From Marinicella pacifica (GTDB taxonomy: Bacteria; Pseudomonadota; Gammaproteobacteria; Xanthomonadales; Marinicellaceae), in assembly GCF_014636635.1 (NCBI RefSeq), contig NZ_BMEO01000004.1, positions 205,169-269,168 on the forward strand: 64,000 bases of DNA. The letters run 5' to 3'. This document shows, one piece after another, positions 24,801-32,738 of the stretch. The notes under the pieces were generated by a model, which made no database searches, was not told the origin of the DNA, and saw only the letters and a program-made list of their open reading frames with translations. The position numbers were made by a program, and so were the translations under genes. The number at the start of each line of letters is the position of its first letter. Within the stretch, counting starts at the first letter, position 1.

Positions 24801-26267
24801 AATAATCATCTCACTGCCGGTCCACACAGCAGTATGGCCAGCTCTTTCTGTTGGTAGGTTCGAACCTAAGCTAATTGAAGACCAGCTATCACTATCAGGA
24901 TTATAGCGTCCGCCCGTATTTAAGTAACCACTATCTCCATATCCACCCCAAATTATCATTTCAGTCCCGGTCCAAACAGATGTGTATCCAACTCGTTTTG
25001 AAGGCGTATTATTAGAATTAACAGAAGACCAACTATCTGTATCAGGGTTATACCTACCGCCTGTATTTAACTGATTATTATCTTCTCTATCAACCCCTCC
25101 CCATATAATCATCTCACTTCCTGTCCAAACAGCGGAATGATCTTTTCTTGATAATGGCGCATTTATAGTACTCATAAATGACCAACTATCACTAACAGGG
25201 TTATATCTTTCACCTCTATCTTGATAAGTATTACTGCCTCCCCAGACAATCATTTCAGTACCAGTCCAAATTGCGGTGGAACCTCGTCTTTTTATCTCAA
25301 TCTCATAATTTTCCCACCTGTCTATAACCGCAGCTTTATTATTCAATCCCTGTTCTTTTTTAGTGATTTTTGGCAAAGAATATTGATGCGTTTTTGATGC
25401 TGGAAGGTATGTAATATCTGAATGCGTTGAAAGCCATTCATTTTGACTTTTCTTTTTCCACTGCAGCACCTTTACTTTTATGCTTTGTTGAGTTTCTTCA
25501 ACTATTTCAGTATAAACAAAAGAAGCATGATGCTCTTGGAGATTTCTATTATTGGATTTTTTTACGATATGTTTAAACTCTTCCGCATCCAGTTCCACAA
25601 TTCTCTTTTTATTTATTTCCTCTGGTGAAGGCTCAGTATCTAAAGATTTTTTATCAGCAGATACCAATCCATAAGTTATCGTATTAATTTGTGCGGTTGT
25701 ATCATCTGTATTGTTGCTCAGTAGGTATTTATCTAATTCTCTTTGAGCCTTTTGTTTAACTTCTGCATGAATGGTGTTGTTAAAATTAAACTGGTTGGCT
25801 AATTTCTTTTGAACCAAGTAAGGTCTTGAGACACATTGAGCGATGGTTGTTGGGTCATTATTTAAAACATCAAATAACTCTTTAAGGCGTTTTGCATCTT
25901 TCGTCTGTCGAGCCATTCTGTCTAAATCATGCTGCAGCATCTCAGGCGTAATCTCAAAATTAAATCTTTTTGCTAAAACGGCCTCCATTTTAAGATTCTC
26001 AAGCACAGATTGACGAATTTTGTCAGTATCTACGACCTCTGAAAATAAGGGTTTTGGAGATTTGTTTTCTTCTGGCCAAAGATTATAAGACCACTTAAGC
26101 TCATCTATCGCGGTTTTACATTCGACTAAATTATCGATGTATTCTGCTTGATTCAGATTCGTCCAAGCCAATGGCAGTGGCTTAACAACGTCTTTAGAGA
26201 AAGACTGATTAGAGAAAAGGATTAAGAGTGAAATTATTAAGATTGATACAGATTTAAAGCGATTCAT
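21879..26267 (-). CDS. Giant secreted kelch-repeat protein with Ig-like repeats
   Basis: About 1462 residues. ATG 26267 is preferred over 26294 because AAGAA lies 7 bases upstream and the signal peptide then starts cleanly ('MNRFKSVSILIISLLILFSNQSFS'). Residues ~30-190 form a helical domain resembling SurA/parvulin-type chaperone N-termini. Fourteen kelch-like repeats follow, each with 'H(T/S)A(V/I)WTGSEMI(V/I)WGG' and 'GRY(N/D)P.(T/S)DSW', enough for two beta-propellers. Five Ig-like repeats of ~80 residues come next, each with paired cysteines ('PNQ.C.I...', '...C'). The tail contains 'DLIFRHGFD', close to the C-terminal 'DPIFASGFD' of the DUF1501 protein at 38 kb. It is probably a surface or secreted binding protein. 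Confidence 0.85.
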   Translation of the reverse strand: MNRFKSVSILIISLLILFSNQSFSKDVVKPLPLAWTNLNQAEYIDNLVECKTAIDELKWSYNLWPEENKSPKPLFSEVVDTDKIRQSVLENLKMEAVLAKRFNFEITPEMLQHDLDRMARQTKDAKRLKELFDVLNNDPTTIAQCVSRPYLVQKKLANQFNFNNTIHAEVKQKAQRELDKYLLSNNTDDTTAQINTITYGLVSADKKSLDTEPSPEEINKKRIVELDAEEFKHIVKKSNNRNLQEHHASFVYTEIVEETQQSIKVKVLQWKKKSQNEWLSTHSDITYLPASKTHQYSLPKITKKEQGLNNKAAVIDRWENYEIEIKRRGSTAIWTGTEMIVWGGSNTYQDRGERYNPVSDSWSFMSTINAPLSRKDHSAVWTGSEMIIWGGVDREDNNQLNTGGRYNPDTDSWSSVNSNNTPSKRVGYTSVWTGTEMIIWGGYGDSGYLNTGGRYNPDSDSWSSISLGSNLPTERAGHTAVWTGSEMIIWGGNGDSGYLNTGGRYDPDSDSWSSISVGTNVPTGRYDHTAVWTGSKMIIWGGYGNDGALNTGGRYDPERDSWSSTTVATNVPNARNGHSAIWTGSEMIVWGGRGDSDYLNTGGRYDPSTDSWQATQVSGAPSGGYEHKALWTGSEMIVWDEYGNNLNASGRYDPVTDNWISMNTQDRSISRTSHTAIWTGNDMIVWGGINYGFLNSGFRYNLITHTWLSTNINNAPTGRTRHTAVWTGSDMIVWGGDDGGDFLNTGGYYNPGTDSWQATPTTGAPSGRYDHTAVWTGNEMIVWGGYGDSGYLNTGGRYDPDTDSWQATQVTGAPSGRSDHTAVWTGSEMIVWGGYFYSYSANFINTGGRYNPSTDSWQATEVTGAPAVRSHHTAVWTGSEMIIWGGTYFGNRLNTGGRYNPGTNSWQAIPTTGAPSVRMRHTAVWTGSKMIVWGGTGGGSLNTGGRYNPNTNSWQATRVSNAPSASQYHTAVWTGSEMIVWGTGEDSPIWLYYFDYYYDIRGSLSGLQGDQVTLQNNGGDDLILTSDGGFTFNTPILKGTGYDVTVLADPQNPSQTCTVTNGSGTNISADIEDVSIQCSDTFKVGVTVTGLAAGNTVKLNNNGSDLLEVSDNNVLTYFTTQMANGADYLITVDTQPSAPNQICSITPGEESGTINLADVHIGVSCTTLQYNIAVTVSGLDPDNSIELTTNGQSLVFNNNTTANFAQPLDDGTAYDVSLTEQPTSPNQVCTISGGNGGNDDGSGILAGEDVTILVNCQTVEYTLGGFVSGLATGNVLTLYNNTADEYLLISNNGSYAFFNNLPDGSGFDVSVASHPTSPNQTCSINNASGSIAGGDFTDVNLNCITKQYLVGGYAFGLIPNNHMVLQNNASDDLILRHEGAFVLPTPLDDLEGYDVTIQKQPDNPIQTCELANNSGTINGQDVESIFMYCDFGDDLIFRHGFDDVEAISRGLWELKDWLYFLN

Positions 26268-26294
26268 TTCCATGTTCTTATATGTTTTTTCCAT

Positions 26295-26702
26295 TATACA
26301 ATAAACTGAACATTAGTTCTGTAATCTCAACTTCTTGATCTGGTCTATAAATATGAGAGTATTGTTATTGAATTGACAGACTGTGACTTTTTTATAACAA
26401 GGTCATGATTTTATGGACTTGGGGTTAAACTGTACATTCTATGATTCTAACTTTATAAATAGATATTTTCAGAACGAGCATAATTAAAACATCATGAGAA
26501 CTTTACCATTTAGGCATACGTAAAGGCCTATGCATAGGGAATTACCTGCCCAAAAGACCATTTAGAAAAATATGATACTTCGGAGTTTATTCAACTTATT
26601 TTTAGAATATTATTTCTTCCCACCAATTGATTTTTTGTTCGTTTTTGTGATGGAAAGCGAAACAATTTCAAATAGCAATGTCCAAAGTTACATCAACTAA
26701 TT
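26295..26702. other. Gene-poor AT-rich spacer
   Basis: No supported ORF. It contains a 12-bp perfect palindrome, CCTATGCATAGG (26527-26538). TTGACA at 26373 and TATAAC at 26393 are only 14 bases apart, too close for a standard promoter. Nothing else was recognised. Confidence 0.6.
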
Positions 26703-27221
26703 CTAAAGAATTTTTTTATAACGATGTACATTTTCACTGCAACCTTCATATAAATAAATAGAGTCAAAAACCGACTGGTTTTGTAATTTACTTTTAAAAG
26801 CTACTGTCAAGTTATTTCCAATTTCATCTATATCAAAAAAAGGACCAAATAAACCAACTAACAGTATACCTTTACCATGAGACCTAGCTATTTTAATCAT
26901 CGTACTTTTAGTTAATTTCTTTTCAATAACAGTTTCAACTTTATTGCGTGTAGTTTCGTCAGGATCTTTGACATACCCTCCTTTAGAAGGTCTATGTGTA
27001 ATATCTGCTGCATAAGAAGTTATGCTAATAGCAACGTCTTGACTATAAAAAGCGTCAGTGATTTCTACCCAAGTATTTTTGCGGTCAATTTCTACAAAAG
27101 CATCTGGTGGATCTGGCTGGGACTTAATCTTAAAAGTCAAACCCTTTCTTTTTAGACATTCGCCAAATGATTTTAAAACACTGTTTTCATGAACACTTTT
27201 TAATTTTCTACGTGGAATCAT
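26703..27221 (-). CDS. Unrecognised 172-residue protein with a PD-(D/E)xK-like stretch
   Basis: No family assigned. A short basic N-terminus is followed near residues 36-60 by 'QPDPPDAFVEIDRKNTWVEI' and then 'TDAFYS'. This has the Pro-Asp ... Glu-x-x layout of PD-(D/E)xK nuclease cores, although the final Lys is replaced by Thr. Later, 'GKGILLVGLFGPFFD' looks like a buried beta strand. It has no signal or membrane helix. The gene is AT-rich, alone and flanked by long empty spacers, which fits a horizontally acquired gene. A nuclease role is a hypothesis only. Confidence 0.55.
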   Translation of the reverse strand: MIPRRKLKSVHENSVLKSFGECLKRKGLTFKIKSQPDPPDAFVEIDRKNTWVEITDAFYSQDVAISITSYAADITHRPSKGGYVKDPDETTRNKVETVIEKKLTKSTMIKIARSHGKGILLVGLFGPFFDIDEIGNNLTVAFKSKLQNQSVFDSIYLYEGCSENVHRYKKIL

Positions 27222-27400
27222 GTTAATACTTAAAATTTATTATTTGTGAGTCAACATCAGATATCGAAATATTTTTTACTTAGTACATTCGTTCCCATAT
27301 TGTTGATTATATCATATTTAAAGCATATTAAACTTTAATAATGTGAAACCAAATAATAAGCAAAAATATCTTCAGACACTTTTAAATCATGATGAACTTT

Positions 27401-27430
27401 GCGAGATACCTCGGCTACGCTCGGTATGAC
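27401..27430. repeat. REP-like palindrome
   Basis: ATACC (27406-27410) and GGTAT (27423-27427) flank a TCGGCTACGCTCG core, followed by GAC. This matches the look of dispersed 'GAGATnCCTCGGCTACGCTCGG' intergenic palindromes seen in many proteobacteria. Confidence 0.5.
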
Positions 27431-27574
27431 ATTAATTTTATTATCACATTCTGTTCACAAGTGTTAAATTAGTCACTTCTGTGTCGATATCATGGAAGCA
27501 AGGATTGACTGGAGAAACTGGTGTCTGGTTTAGAACGTTTTTTGATTGATGCTTTTCTCTATTTTTTAAAATGG

Positions 27575-27597
27575 GTCCACGGGTCAAGCCCGAGGAC
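27575..27597. repeat. REP-like palindrome
   Basis: GTCC-A-CGGG-tcaag-CCCG-A-GGAC is an 8-bp stem with one symmetric A-A mismatch. It resembles the dispersed 'GGGTCAAGCCC' intergenic palindromes of proteobacteria. Confidence 0.55.
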
Positions 27598-27680
27598 GAC
27601 GCAGGTGGTGGGGGCAAATCGAAAGTCACAAGAAATGTTTTTGAATGTTAAAATGGCTCTTTTTTAAAAACAAACTATCT

Positions 27681-28403
27681 ATGCGTCCATCGAAACGAGC
27701 GAATGATGAATTACGGCCGATCCGTATTGAGCGGAATTACACCATGCACGCCGAAGGTTCCGTGCTGATTTCTTGTGGTAACACTAAAGTTTTATGTAAT
27801 GCCAGTGTCGAGGACCGGGTACCGCCGTGGTTACGGGGTAAGGGCCAGGGCTGGGTGACAGCGGAATACGGCATGCTTCCGCGGGCCACCAATACCCGCA
27901 ATGGCCGGGAAGCGGCGCGGGGTAAGCAAGGCGGGCGAACGCTGGAAATTCAGCGTTTAATTGGCCGGTCTTTACGCGCGATTGTTGATTTGTCGGCTTT
28001 GGGTGAGCGGGTGATTACCGTGGATTGTGATGTCATTCAGGCGGATGGCGGGACACGCACAGCGTCCATTACCGGGGCTTATGTGGCGCTGTATGATGCG
28101 GTGGAATCCTTATTAAAAAACAACATCATCAAAAAGAACCCACTGCATGGTTCGGTGGCGGCGGTGTCGGTGGGGATTTATAATCAACAACCGGTGCTGG
28201 ATCTGGATTATCCCGAAGATTCTCAAGCCGAAACCGATATGAACATTGTCATGAATGATGGCGGGCATTTTATCGAGGTTCAGGGCACTGCTGAAGGCCA
28301 TGCCTTTCGTCGGGATGAGTTGAATGAATTACTGGATTTGGCCGACAGTGGTATTCAGCAATTATTATATGCTCAGCAACAAGCCATTTTAAACAAATCA
28401 TGA
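27681..28403 (+). CDS. rph: Ribonuclease PH
   Basis: 240 residues from ATG 27681; the twelve residues before it in the longer frame are not part of the family. Signature stretches: '[21 protein letters not shown]', '[44 protein letters not shown]' region, '[23 protein letters not shown]' region, and '[18 protein letters not shown]'. It is a phosphate-dependent 3'-5' exoribonuclease trimming tRNA 3' ends. Its stop overlaps the rdgB start by 4 bases, starting a three-gene operon rph-rdgB-hemW. Confidence 0.96.
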   Translation: MRPSKRANDELRPIRIERNYTMHAEGSVLISCGNTKVLCNASVEDRVPPWLRGKGQGWVTAEYGMLPRATNTRNGREAARGKQGGRTLEIQRLIGRSLRAIVDLSALGERVITVDCDVIQADGGTRTASITGAYVALYDAVESLLKNNIIKKNPLHGSVAAVSVGIYNQQPVLDLDYPEDSQAETDMNIVMNDGGHFIEVQGTAEGHAFRRDELNELLDLADSGIQQLLYAQQQAILNKS

Positions 28404-28990
28404 AACAGCTGCTGTTAGCCAGTGGTAATCGTGGAAAGCTGAGGGAACTGTCTTTGGCTTTGCAGGATTTTGGCTTTGAACTGCAGTTGCAACCGAAAGA
28501 CGCTGCTTATGAGGTCGCTGAAACCGGCAGCACCTTTGTTGAGAACGCGATTATCAAGGCCCGTCATGCTTCACAAATCAGCGGTCTGCCGACGTTGGCG
28601 GATGATTCGGGGCTGATTGTACCGGCGCTGAAAGGCGAACCGGGGGTTTATTCTGCGCGCTATGACGGTGAGCAGGCTTCGGACAGTGATAACAGCACGT
28701 TGTTAATCAAGAACATGCGCAACATCGATGACCGCCGGGCTTATTTTTATTGTTGCCTGGTGATGATGCAGCATGCCGACGATCCGGCGCCGGTGATCGC
28801 CGAAGGCCGCTGGTACGGCGAAATCAGCCAACAATCCCAAGGCGATGGTGGTTTTGGTTATGATCCGGTTTTTTATCTGCCTGATTTAAATTGCAGTGCC
28901 GCTGAATTACCAGCTGCTGAAAAACTGCGCTTATCCCACCGCGGCCAAGCGGTCCAACAGCTGAAAAGCCGTTTACAACCAAAGGTATGA
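28400..28990 (+). CDS. rdgB: dITP/XTP pyrophosphatase
   Basis: 196 residues, standard length. Ham1-family motifs: N-terminal '[17 protein letters not shown]', '[27 protein letters not shown]' region with the metal-binding DDSG, '[13 protein letters not shown]', and '[14 protein letters not shown]'. It hydrolyses non-canonical purine triphosphates to monophosphates, keeping them out of DNA. It is coupled to rph upstream and hemW downstream by 4-base overlaps. RdgB next to HemW is a common gammaproteobacterial arrangement. Confidence 0.95.
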   Translation: MKQLLLASGNRGKLRELSLALQDFGFELQLQPKDAAYEVAETGSTFVENAIIKARHASQISGLPTLADDSGLIVPALKGEPGVYSARYDGEQASDSDNSTLLIKNMRNIDDRRAYFYCCLVMMQHADDPAPVIAEGRWYGEISQQSQGDGGFGYDPVFYLPDLNCSAAELPAAEKLRLSHRGQAVQQLKSRLQPKV

Positions 28991-30135
28991 TCACACCGCC
29001 TAAACTCAGTTTATACATTCACTTCCCGTGGTGCGTGCAGAAATGTCCGTATTGTGACTTTAATTCCCATCAACTAAAAACTGACCTCGATGAGGCGACC
29101 TACGTGGATGCTTTACTGACCGATTTAGAGCAGGATTTACCGTTAATTTGGGGTCGCACCATTAACACCATTTTTATGGGCGGCGGCACACCAAGTTTAT
29201 TTTCCGCCCAATCGATGCAGCGTTTGCTCAGCGGTATTCGTGCTTTACTGCCGATTCGACCGGATGCGGAAATCACCATGGAAGTCAATCCGGGGAGTCA
29301 GGAGTTCGATGATTTAAGTGCTTATCGCCAGGCCGGTATTAACCGCCTGTCCTTTGGTGTGCAATCTTTGGATAATAATCAGTTAAGGGTTCTGGGCCGT
29401 ATTCATAACGCCGATCAGGCCATTAAAGCCATTGATAAAGCCCAACAAGCCGGTTTTGATAATTTCAATACGGATTTGATGTTTGCTTTACCCAATCAGT
29501 CTTTATCCGATGCCAGGAACGATTTACAGGCATTATTAGATTTATCACCGCCGCATGTCTCGTATTATCAGCTGACTTTAGAGCCCAACACGCTCTTTGC
29601 GGTGAAGCCACCGACGGGTATTCCTGATGAGGGCCTGCAACAAGATATGTATTTCCAGGGTCAGGACATATTGGCAGAAGCCGGCTATCAACAATACGAG
29701 GTTTCGGCCTACGCAGGTAATGACAATCCGGCCGAACATAACTTGAATTACTGGCGATTTGGTGATTATCTCGGTATCGGTGCCGGTGCCCACAGTAAAA
29801 TTACCCAAGGCCATAATGGCGAGATTATTCGCTTGGTCAAGCAGAAGCATCCGCAAATGTATCTCAATAAGGTGCATCAACCTGAACGTATTATTGAACA
29901 AAAAACACTGAACAAAAATGACTTATTGTTTGAATTTCTGTTGAACCATCTGCGTTTAAAAGAACCAATTCCCTTAAAACGTTTTCACGAGCGGACCGGT
30001 TTAGACGTGACAAGTTTAACAACGCTGTTCAAGGAATCTGTTCCTGAAAACTGGTACCGGCTCAACGACCAATCCATCACCCTAACCGAAACCGGCTTTT
30101 TAAACAGCGACGTTATTTTGCAACAACTTCTCTAA
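28987..30135 (+). CDS. hemW: Radical SAM heme chaperone HemW
   Basis: 382 residues. The radical SAM cluster motif lies near residues 16-25 ('CVQKCPYCDF', with the HemW-type CxxxCxxC), followed by 'IFMGGGTPSLFS' and 'INRLSFGVQSLDNNQLRVLGR'. A C-terminal HemN-like domain holds 'LNYWRFGDYLGIGAGAHS'. It is HemW rather than oxygen-independent coproporphyrinogen oxidase because of its length, its short N-terminus and its position after rdgB. It binds heme and hands it to target proteins; the long oxidase operon in this window is a plausible beneficiary. Confidence 0.93.
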   Translation: MITPPKLSLYIHFPWCVQKCPYCDFNSHQLKTDLDEATYVDALLTDLEQDLPLIWGRTINTIFMGGGTPSLFSAQSMQRLLSGIRALLPIRPDAEITMEVNPGSQEFDDLSAYRQAGINRLSFGVQSLDNNQLRVLGRIHNADQAIKAIDKAQQAGFDNFNTDLMFALPNQSLSDARNDLQALLDLSPPHVSYYQLTLEPNTLFAVKPPTGIPDEGLQQDMYFQGQDILAEAGYQQYEVSAYAGNDNPAEHNLNYWRFGDYLGIGAGAHSKITQGHNGEIIRLVKQKHPQMYLNKVHQPERIIEQKTLNKNDLLFEFLLNHLRLKEPIPLKRFHERTGLDVTSLTTLFKESVPENWYRLNDQSITLTETGFLNSDVILQQLL

Positions 30136-30140
30136 AAAGC

Positions 30141-30755
30141 TTAGTCATCGTAAAACTCAACCACACCGGTGGAAATGTTATAACAGGCGCCGACGATGTT
30201 TAATTTTCCTGAACCTAAAGCGTCTTCTAATAAGTCCGATGAGGCCAATAATTGATCCACGGATTTTTGCACATTGGCTTTTACTGCTTGCGATACGGTG
30301 ACATTATCAACGCCGACTAAATCCGTTAAGGGTGTTACGGCCGGCTTAATGCGACGGACAATGGATTGAATGTGATGAGAGACACCCACGCCGGGTTCCT
30401 TAATATCATTTAAGGTGGCTGTGACCGCACCACATTCGGTGTGACCCATGACCACCACCAAGGGCGTATCAAACTCAGCCACGGAAAACTCAATACTTCC
30501 AATTAAAGAAGGCGCCACAATATTACCTGCCACTCGAATGACAAATAAATCACCCAAACCCTGATCGAACACCAACTCCGCCGGTGCGCGCGAATCGGAA
30601 CAGCCTAAAATCACCGCAAAAGGCTTTTGTCCTTGGGTTAGTTCCATGCGTTTTTCGCCACTGATGGCACCACTCGGGCTCTGGTGTTCGTCAATAAAGC
30701 GTTGGTTGCCGGCTTTCAGCGCAGCGAGGGCTTGTTGGGCTCTTTTCATGGGCAT
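30141..30755 (-). CDS. Beta-class carbonic anhydrase
   Basis: 204 residues. Zinc ligands of the beta class are visible: Cys-x-Asp-x-Arg in 'ILGCSDSRAPAELVFDQGLGDLF' region, and His-x2-Cys in 'VVVMGHTECGAVTATL'. The family sequence 'FVIRVAGNIVAPSLIGSIEF' lies between them. It interconverts CO2 and bicarbonate in the cytoplasm. ATG 30755 or ATG 30749 could be used; neither has a strong Shine-Dalgarno. Convergent with hemW, only 5 bases between the stops. Confidence 0.93.
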   Translation of the reverse strand: MPMKRAQQALAALKAGNQRFIDEHQSPSGAISGEKRMELTQGQKPFAVILGCSDSRAPAELVFDQGLGDLFVIRVAGNIVAPSLIGSIEFSVAEFDTPLVVVMGHTECGAVTATLNDIKEPGVGVSHHIQSIVRRIKPAVTPLTDLVGVDNVTVSQAVKANVQKSVDQLLASSDLLEDALGSGKLNIVGACYNISTGVVEFYDD

Positions 30756-30823
30756 GTGTATTGAGATAAAGTCGCATAATTATAAATCCCTTTCCGGCGG
30801 TTGTCAGGATATAAGCTGATTAT

Positions 30824-31126
30824 CTATTTATTTTTAGGGTGAACACTAAAAGAGGTCAAACGCCAATCAAACAAAGGCCATTTTTGCGCAGTGACTTTAA
30901 ATTTTTGAGCCTGCTTTGTATCCATCAATTCCAGTTGAACAGCTTCCAAAGTCATGACATTTTGATAGCGGCCTGTAAGCATCTGAACGTCTTCGGCCTG
31001 AATGTACTGTTGTTGGTCCAATACTTTAATAACTGTTTTATAGGGATTATTTTTAGTCGGCCATATTGCTGCTAAAGCAACCAATACCACAAAAACAGCC
31101 GCCAGGGTCTTAGTATATGGCTTCAT
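30824..31126 (-). CDS. Small exported or membrane-anchored protein
   Basis: 100 residues. A hydrophobic N-terminal helix ('TLAAVFVVLVALAAIWP') may be a signal peptide or an anchor. The remaining ~75 residues are mixed alpha/beta with no cysteine and no recognised domain; a central 'DQQQYIQAEDVQMLTGRYQN' is notable only for being polar. No operon partner. Hypothetical. Confidence 0.6.
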   Translation of the reverse strand: MKPYTKTLAAVFVVLVALAAIWPTKNNPYKTVIKVLDQQQYIQAEDVQMLTGRYQNVMTLEAVQLELMDTKQAQKFKVTAQKWPLFDWRLTSFSVHPKNK

Positions 31127-31290
31127 TTTTTAGTCTCACTCAAACGTTCTGAATAATTATAGCTCATAAATATTACTCAGTACCAACCAGATACAAAGTT
31201 AACAACTGAAATCTAAACACATAGTTAAAAATTAGATTGATTTTAAGTTATTCAGCACCATAGTTACCGGACTTTTTTTAAGCGCTGTTC

Positions 31291-32088
31291 ATGAAGATAA
31301 CTTTACAAAAACTGGTTGATAATAAACTGTTTGAATGGTCCGTGGTGGTGGTCATTATTATCTCCGCACTGTTAATTGGTGCTAAAACCTATCAATTGTC
31401 ACCTTGGGTAGAACAAATTATTTTATTTGCTGACTGGGCAGTCACTTTATTTTTTCTGGCCGAAATCATGGCGCGATTTATCGCCTGCGAGAACAAAAAG
31501 CGTTTTTTTAAAAATGGCTGGAATATTTTTGACACGGTGATTGTGGTGGTCAGTCTGATACCGATCCAGGACTCAGAAATGGCTTTACTGGGTCGTTTGG
31601 TGCGGGTGTTTCGTGTCTTGCGTATGGTGTCGATTATTCCCGAATTACGGATACTTATAAATTCCCTACTTAAAGCCATGCCGCAGTTATCTTATGTGAT
31701 GTTGTTAATGTTTATTATTTTTTACATTTACGGCGCCGTGGGGAGTTTCTTTTTTGCCCCGATTAATAACACCTTATGGGGCGATATTGCCACCAGTATG
31801 TTGACCCTTTTTCGGGTCATGACTTTTGAAGACTGGACTGATGTGATGTATGAAACAATGTCGCTTTATCCACTAAGCTGGGCCTATTACATCAGCTTCA
31901 TTTTCTTCACGGCTTTTGCCTTTCTCAATATGGTCATTGGTATTGTGGTGAATGTTCTGGATCAGGAAAAAACAGCTTATGAAAAAATGCTGGCCGTCAA
32001 AAAACACAAACTGACACAGTTAGACCGCATCGAACGAGAATTAAAGGATTTAAAAAAACTATTAGACAAGACCCATAAAAACCCTTAA
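31291..32088 (+). CDS. Bacterial voltage-gated cation channel (NaChBac/CavAb-like)
   Basis: 265 residues, the size of BacNav channels, with six membrane helices. S4 carries regularly spaced arginines ('LGRLVRVFRVLRMVSIIPELR' region, ~residues 103-125). The pore loop has the filter T178-F-E-D-W-T-D184. The C-terminus is a charged helix ('HKLTQLDRIERELKDLKKLLDK') like the tetramerising coiled coil of this family. Four copies should form one channel in the inner membrane. In BacNav sodium channels the filter is usually (T/F)(L/F)ESW with a neutral end; here three acidic positions match the calcium-selective engineered CavAb filter TLDDWSD, so calcium permeation is possible. Confidence 0.88.
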   Translation: MKITLQKLVDNKLFEWSVVVVIIISALLIGAKTYQLSPWVEQIILFADWAVTLFFLAEIMARFIACENKKRFFKNGWNIFDTVIVVVSLIPIQDSEMALLGRLVRVFRVLRMVSIIPELRILINSLLKAMPQLSYVMLLMFIIFYIYGAVGSFFFAPINNTLWGDIATSMLTLFRVMTFEDWTDVMYETMSLYPLSWAYYISFIFFTAFAFLNMVIGIVVNVLDQEKTAYEKMLAVKKHKLTQLDRIERELKDLKKLLDKTHKNP

Positions 32089-32227
32089 AAGTCACAAAAA
32101 GCCCTGATTTGCGCCGATATCTTTAATTTTTTAGCTGAAAATGTTAAAATTTAAGCTTGTTAATCACACATTCCTCAGATTAACTTTAATTTATCCTTCC
32201 TTTTTATTTAAACAAAAAAAATTATTT

Positions 32228-32737
32228 ATGGAAATCAGAGCTTTTGAACGCGAGAAAGACTTACAAAATGTACTCAAACTTAACCAGAGATTAGTTGAAT
32301 TGCTGAGTCCGATGACAGCCCATCAGTTTGACAACATCAATGAAGATAACTCCCATGTGCTGGTGGCCGAAGAAGACGGTCAGTTTGCCGGCTTTTTTAT
32401 GTTGGTGAAATCCAATGCTGATTATGAAAGTGAAAACTTTCGCTGGTTTCAAAAGCGCTATGATAATTTTATTTACGTGGATCGGGTGGCGGTGGCCAAT
32501 GAATTTCGCGGTCGTGGTATCGGCAGTGAATTTTATCAGCGCGCCTTTGATTATGCTGAAAAAAACAACATTGATTATATGTTCGCTGAAATCCACATGG
32601 ATCCACCCAATGAGAAGTCACTGGCTTTTCATGACAGCTTAGGCTTTGTCGAAGAAGGCACGGCAGTGCTCAAAGGTGACCATCATTACTCTTTACAGAA
32701 AAAAGTGTTCAATCCGGCAGTTGAAAAATCTGCCTAA
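32228..32737 (+). CDS. GNAT-family N-acetyltransferase
   Basis: 169 residues from ATG 32228; the longer in-frame start adds 29 residues that do not belong to the fold. The acetyl-CoA-binding motif is 'VDRVAVANEFRGRGIGSEFYQRAFDYA' region (residues ~80-110, with R/Q-x-x-G-x-G/A as RGRGIG), preceded by 'GFFMLVKSNADY' and followed by 'HDSLGFVEEGTAVLK'. The acceptor is unknown. It follows the channel gene on the same strand with a ~140-base gap, so co-transcription is unclear. Confidence 0.85.
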   Translation: MEIRAFEREKDLQNVLKLNQRLVELLSPMTAHQFDNINEDNSHVLVAEEDGQFAGFFMLVKSNADYESENFRWFQKRYDNFIYVDRVAVANEFRGRGIGSEFYQRAFDYAEKNNIDYMFAEIHMDPPNEKSLAFHDSLGFVEEGTAVLKGDHHYSLQKKVFNPAVEKSA

Positions 32738-32738
32738 C

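Larger units (their letters stand above)
27222..27680. other. Intergenic spacer with two palindromic elements
   Basis: No supported ORF. It holds the two REP-like palindromes listed separately (27401-27430 and 27575-27597) and must contain the rph promoter, which I could not place confidently. Confidence 0.6.

Noticed and set aside
24845..24860. Possible tRNA T-loop-like sequence (GGTTCGAACC)
   Set aside because: It is a palindromic codon run inside the kelch gene with no acceptor or anticodon arms around it.
23300..25300. Regular DNA repeats suggesting a CRISPR array
   Set aside because: The repeats are 150-190 bases, coding, and translate to kelch motifs in one open frame; no short repeat/spacer pattern and no cas genes.
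26373..26398. TTGACA...TATAAC promoter in the spacer after the kelch gene
   Set aside because: Spacing is only 14 bases and no gene follows on that strand.
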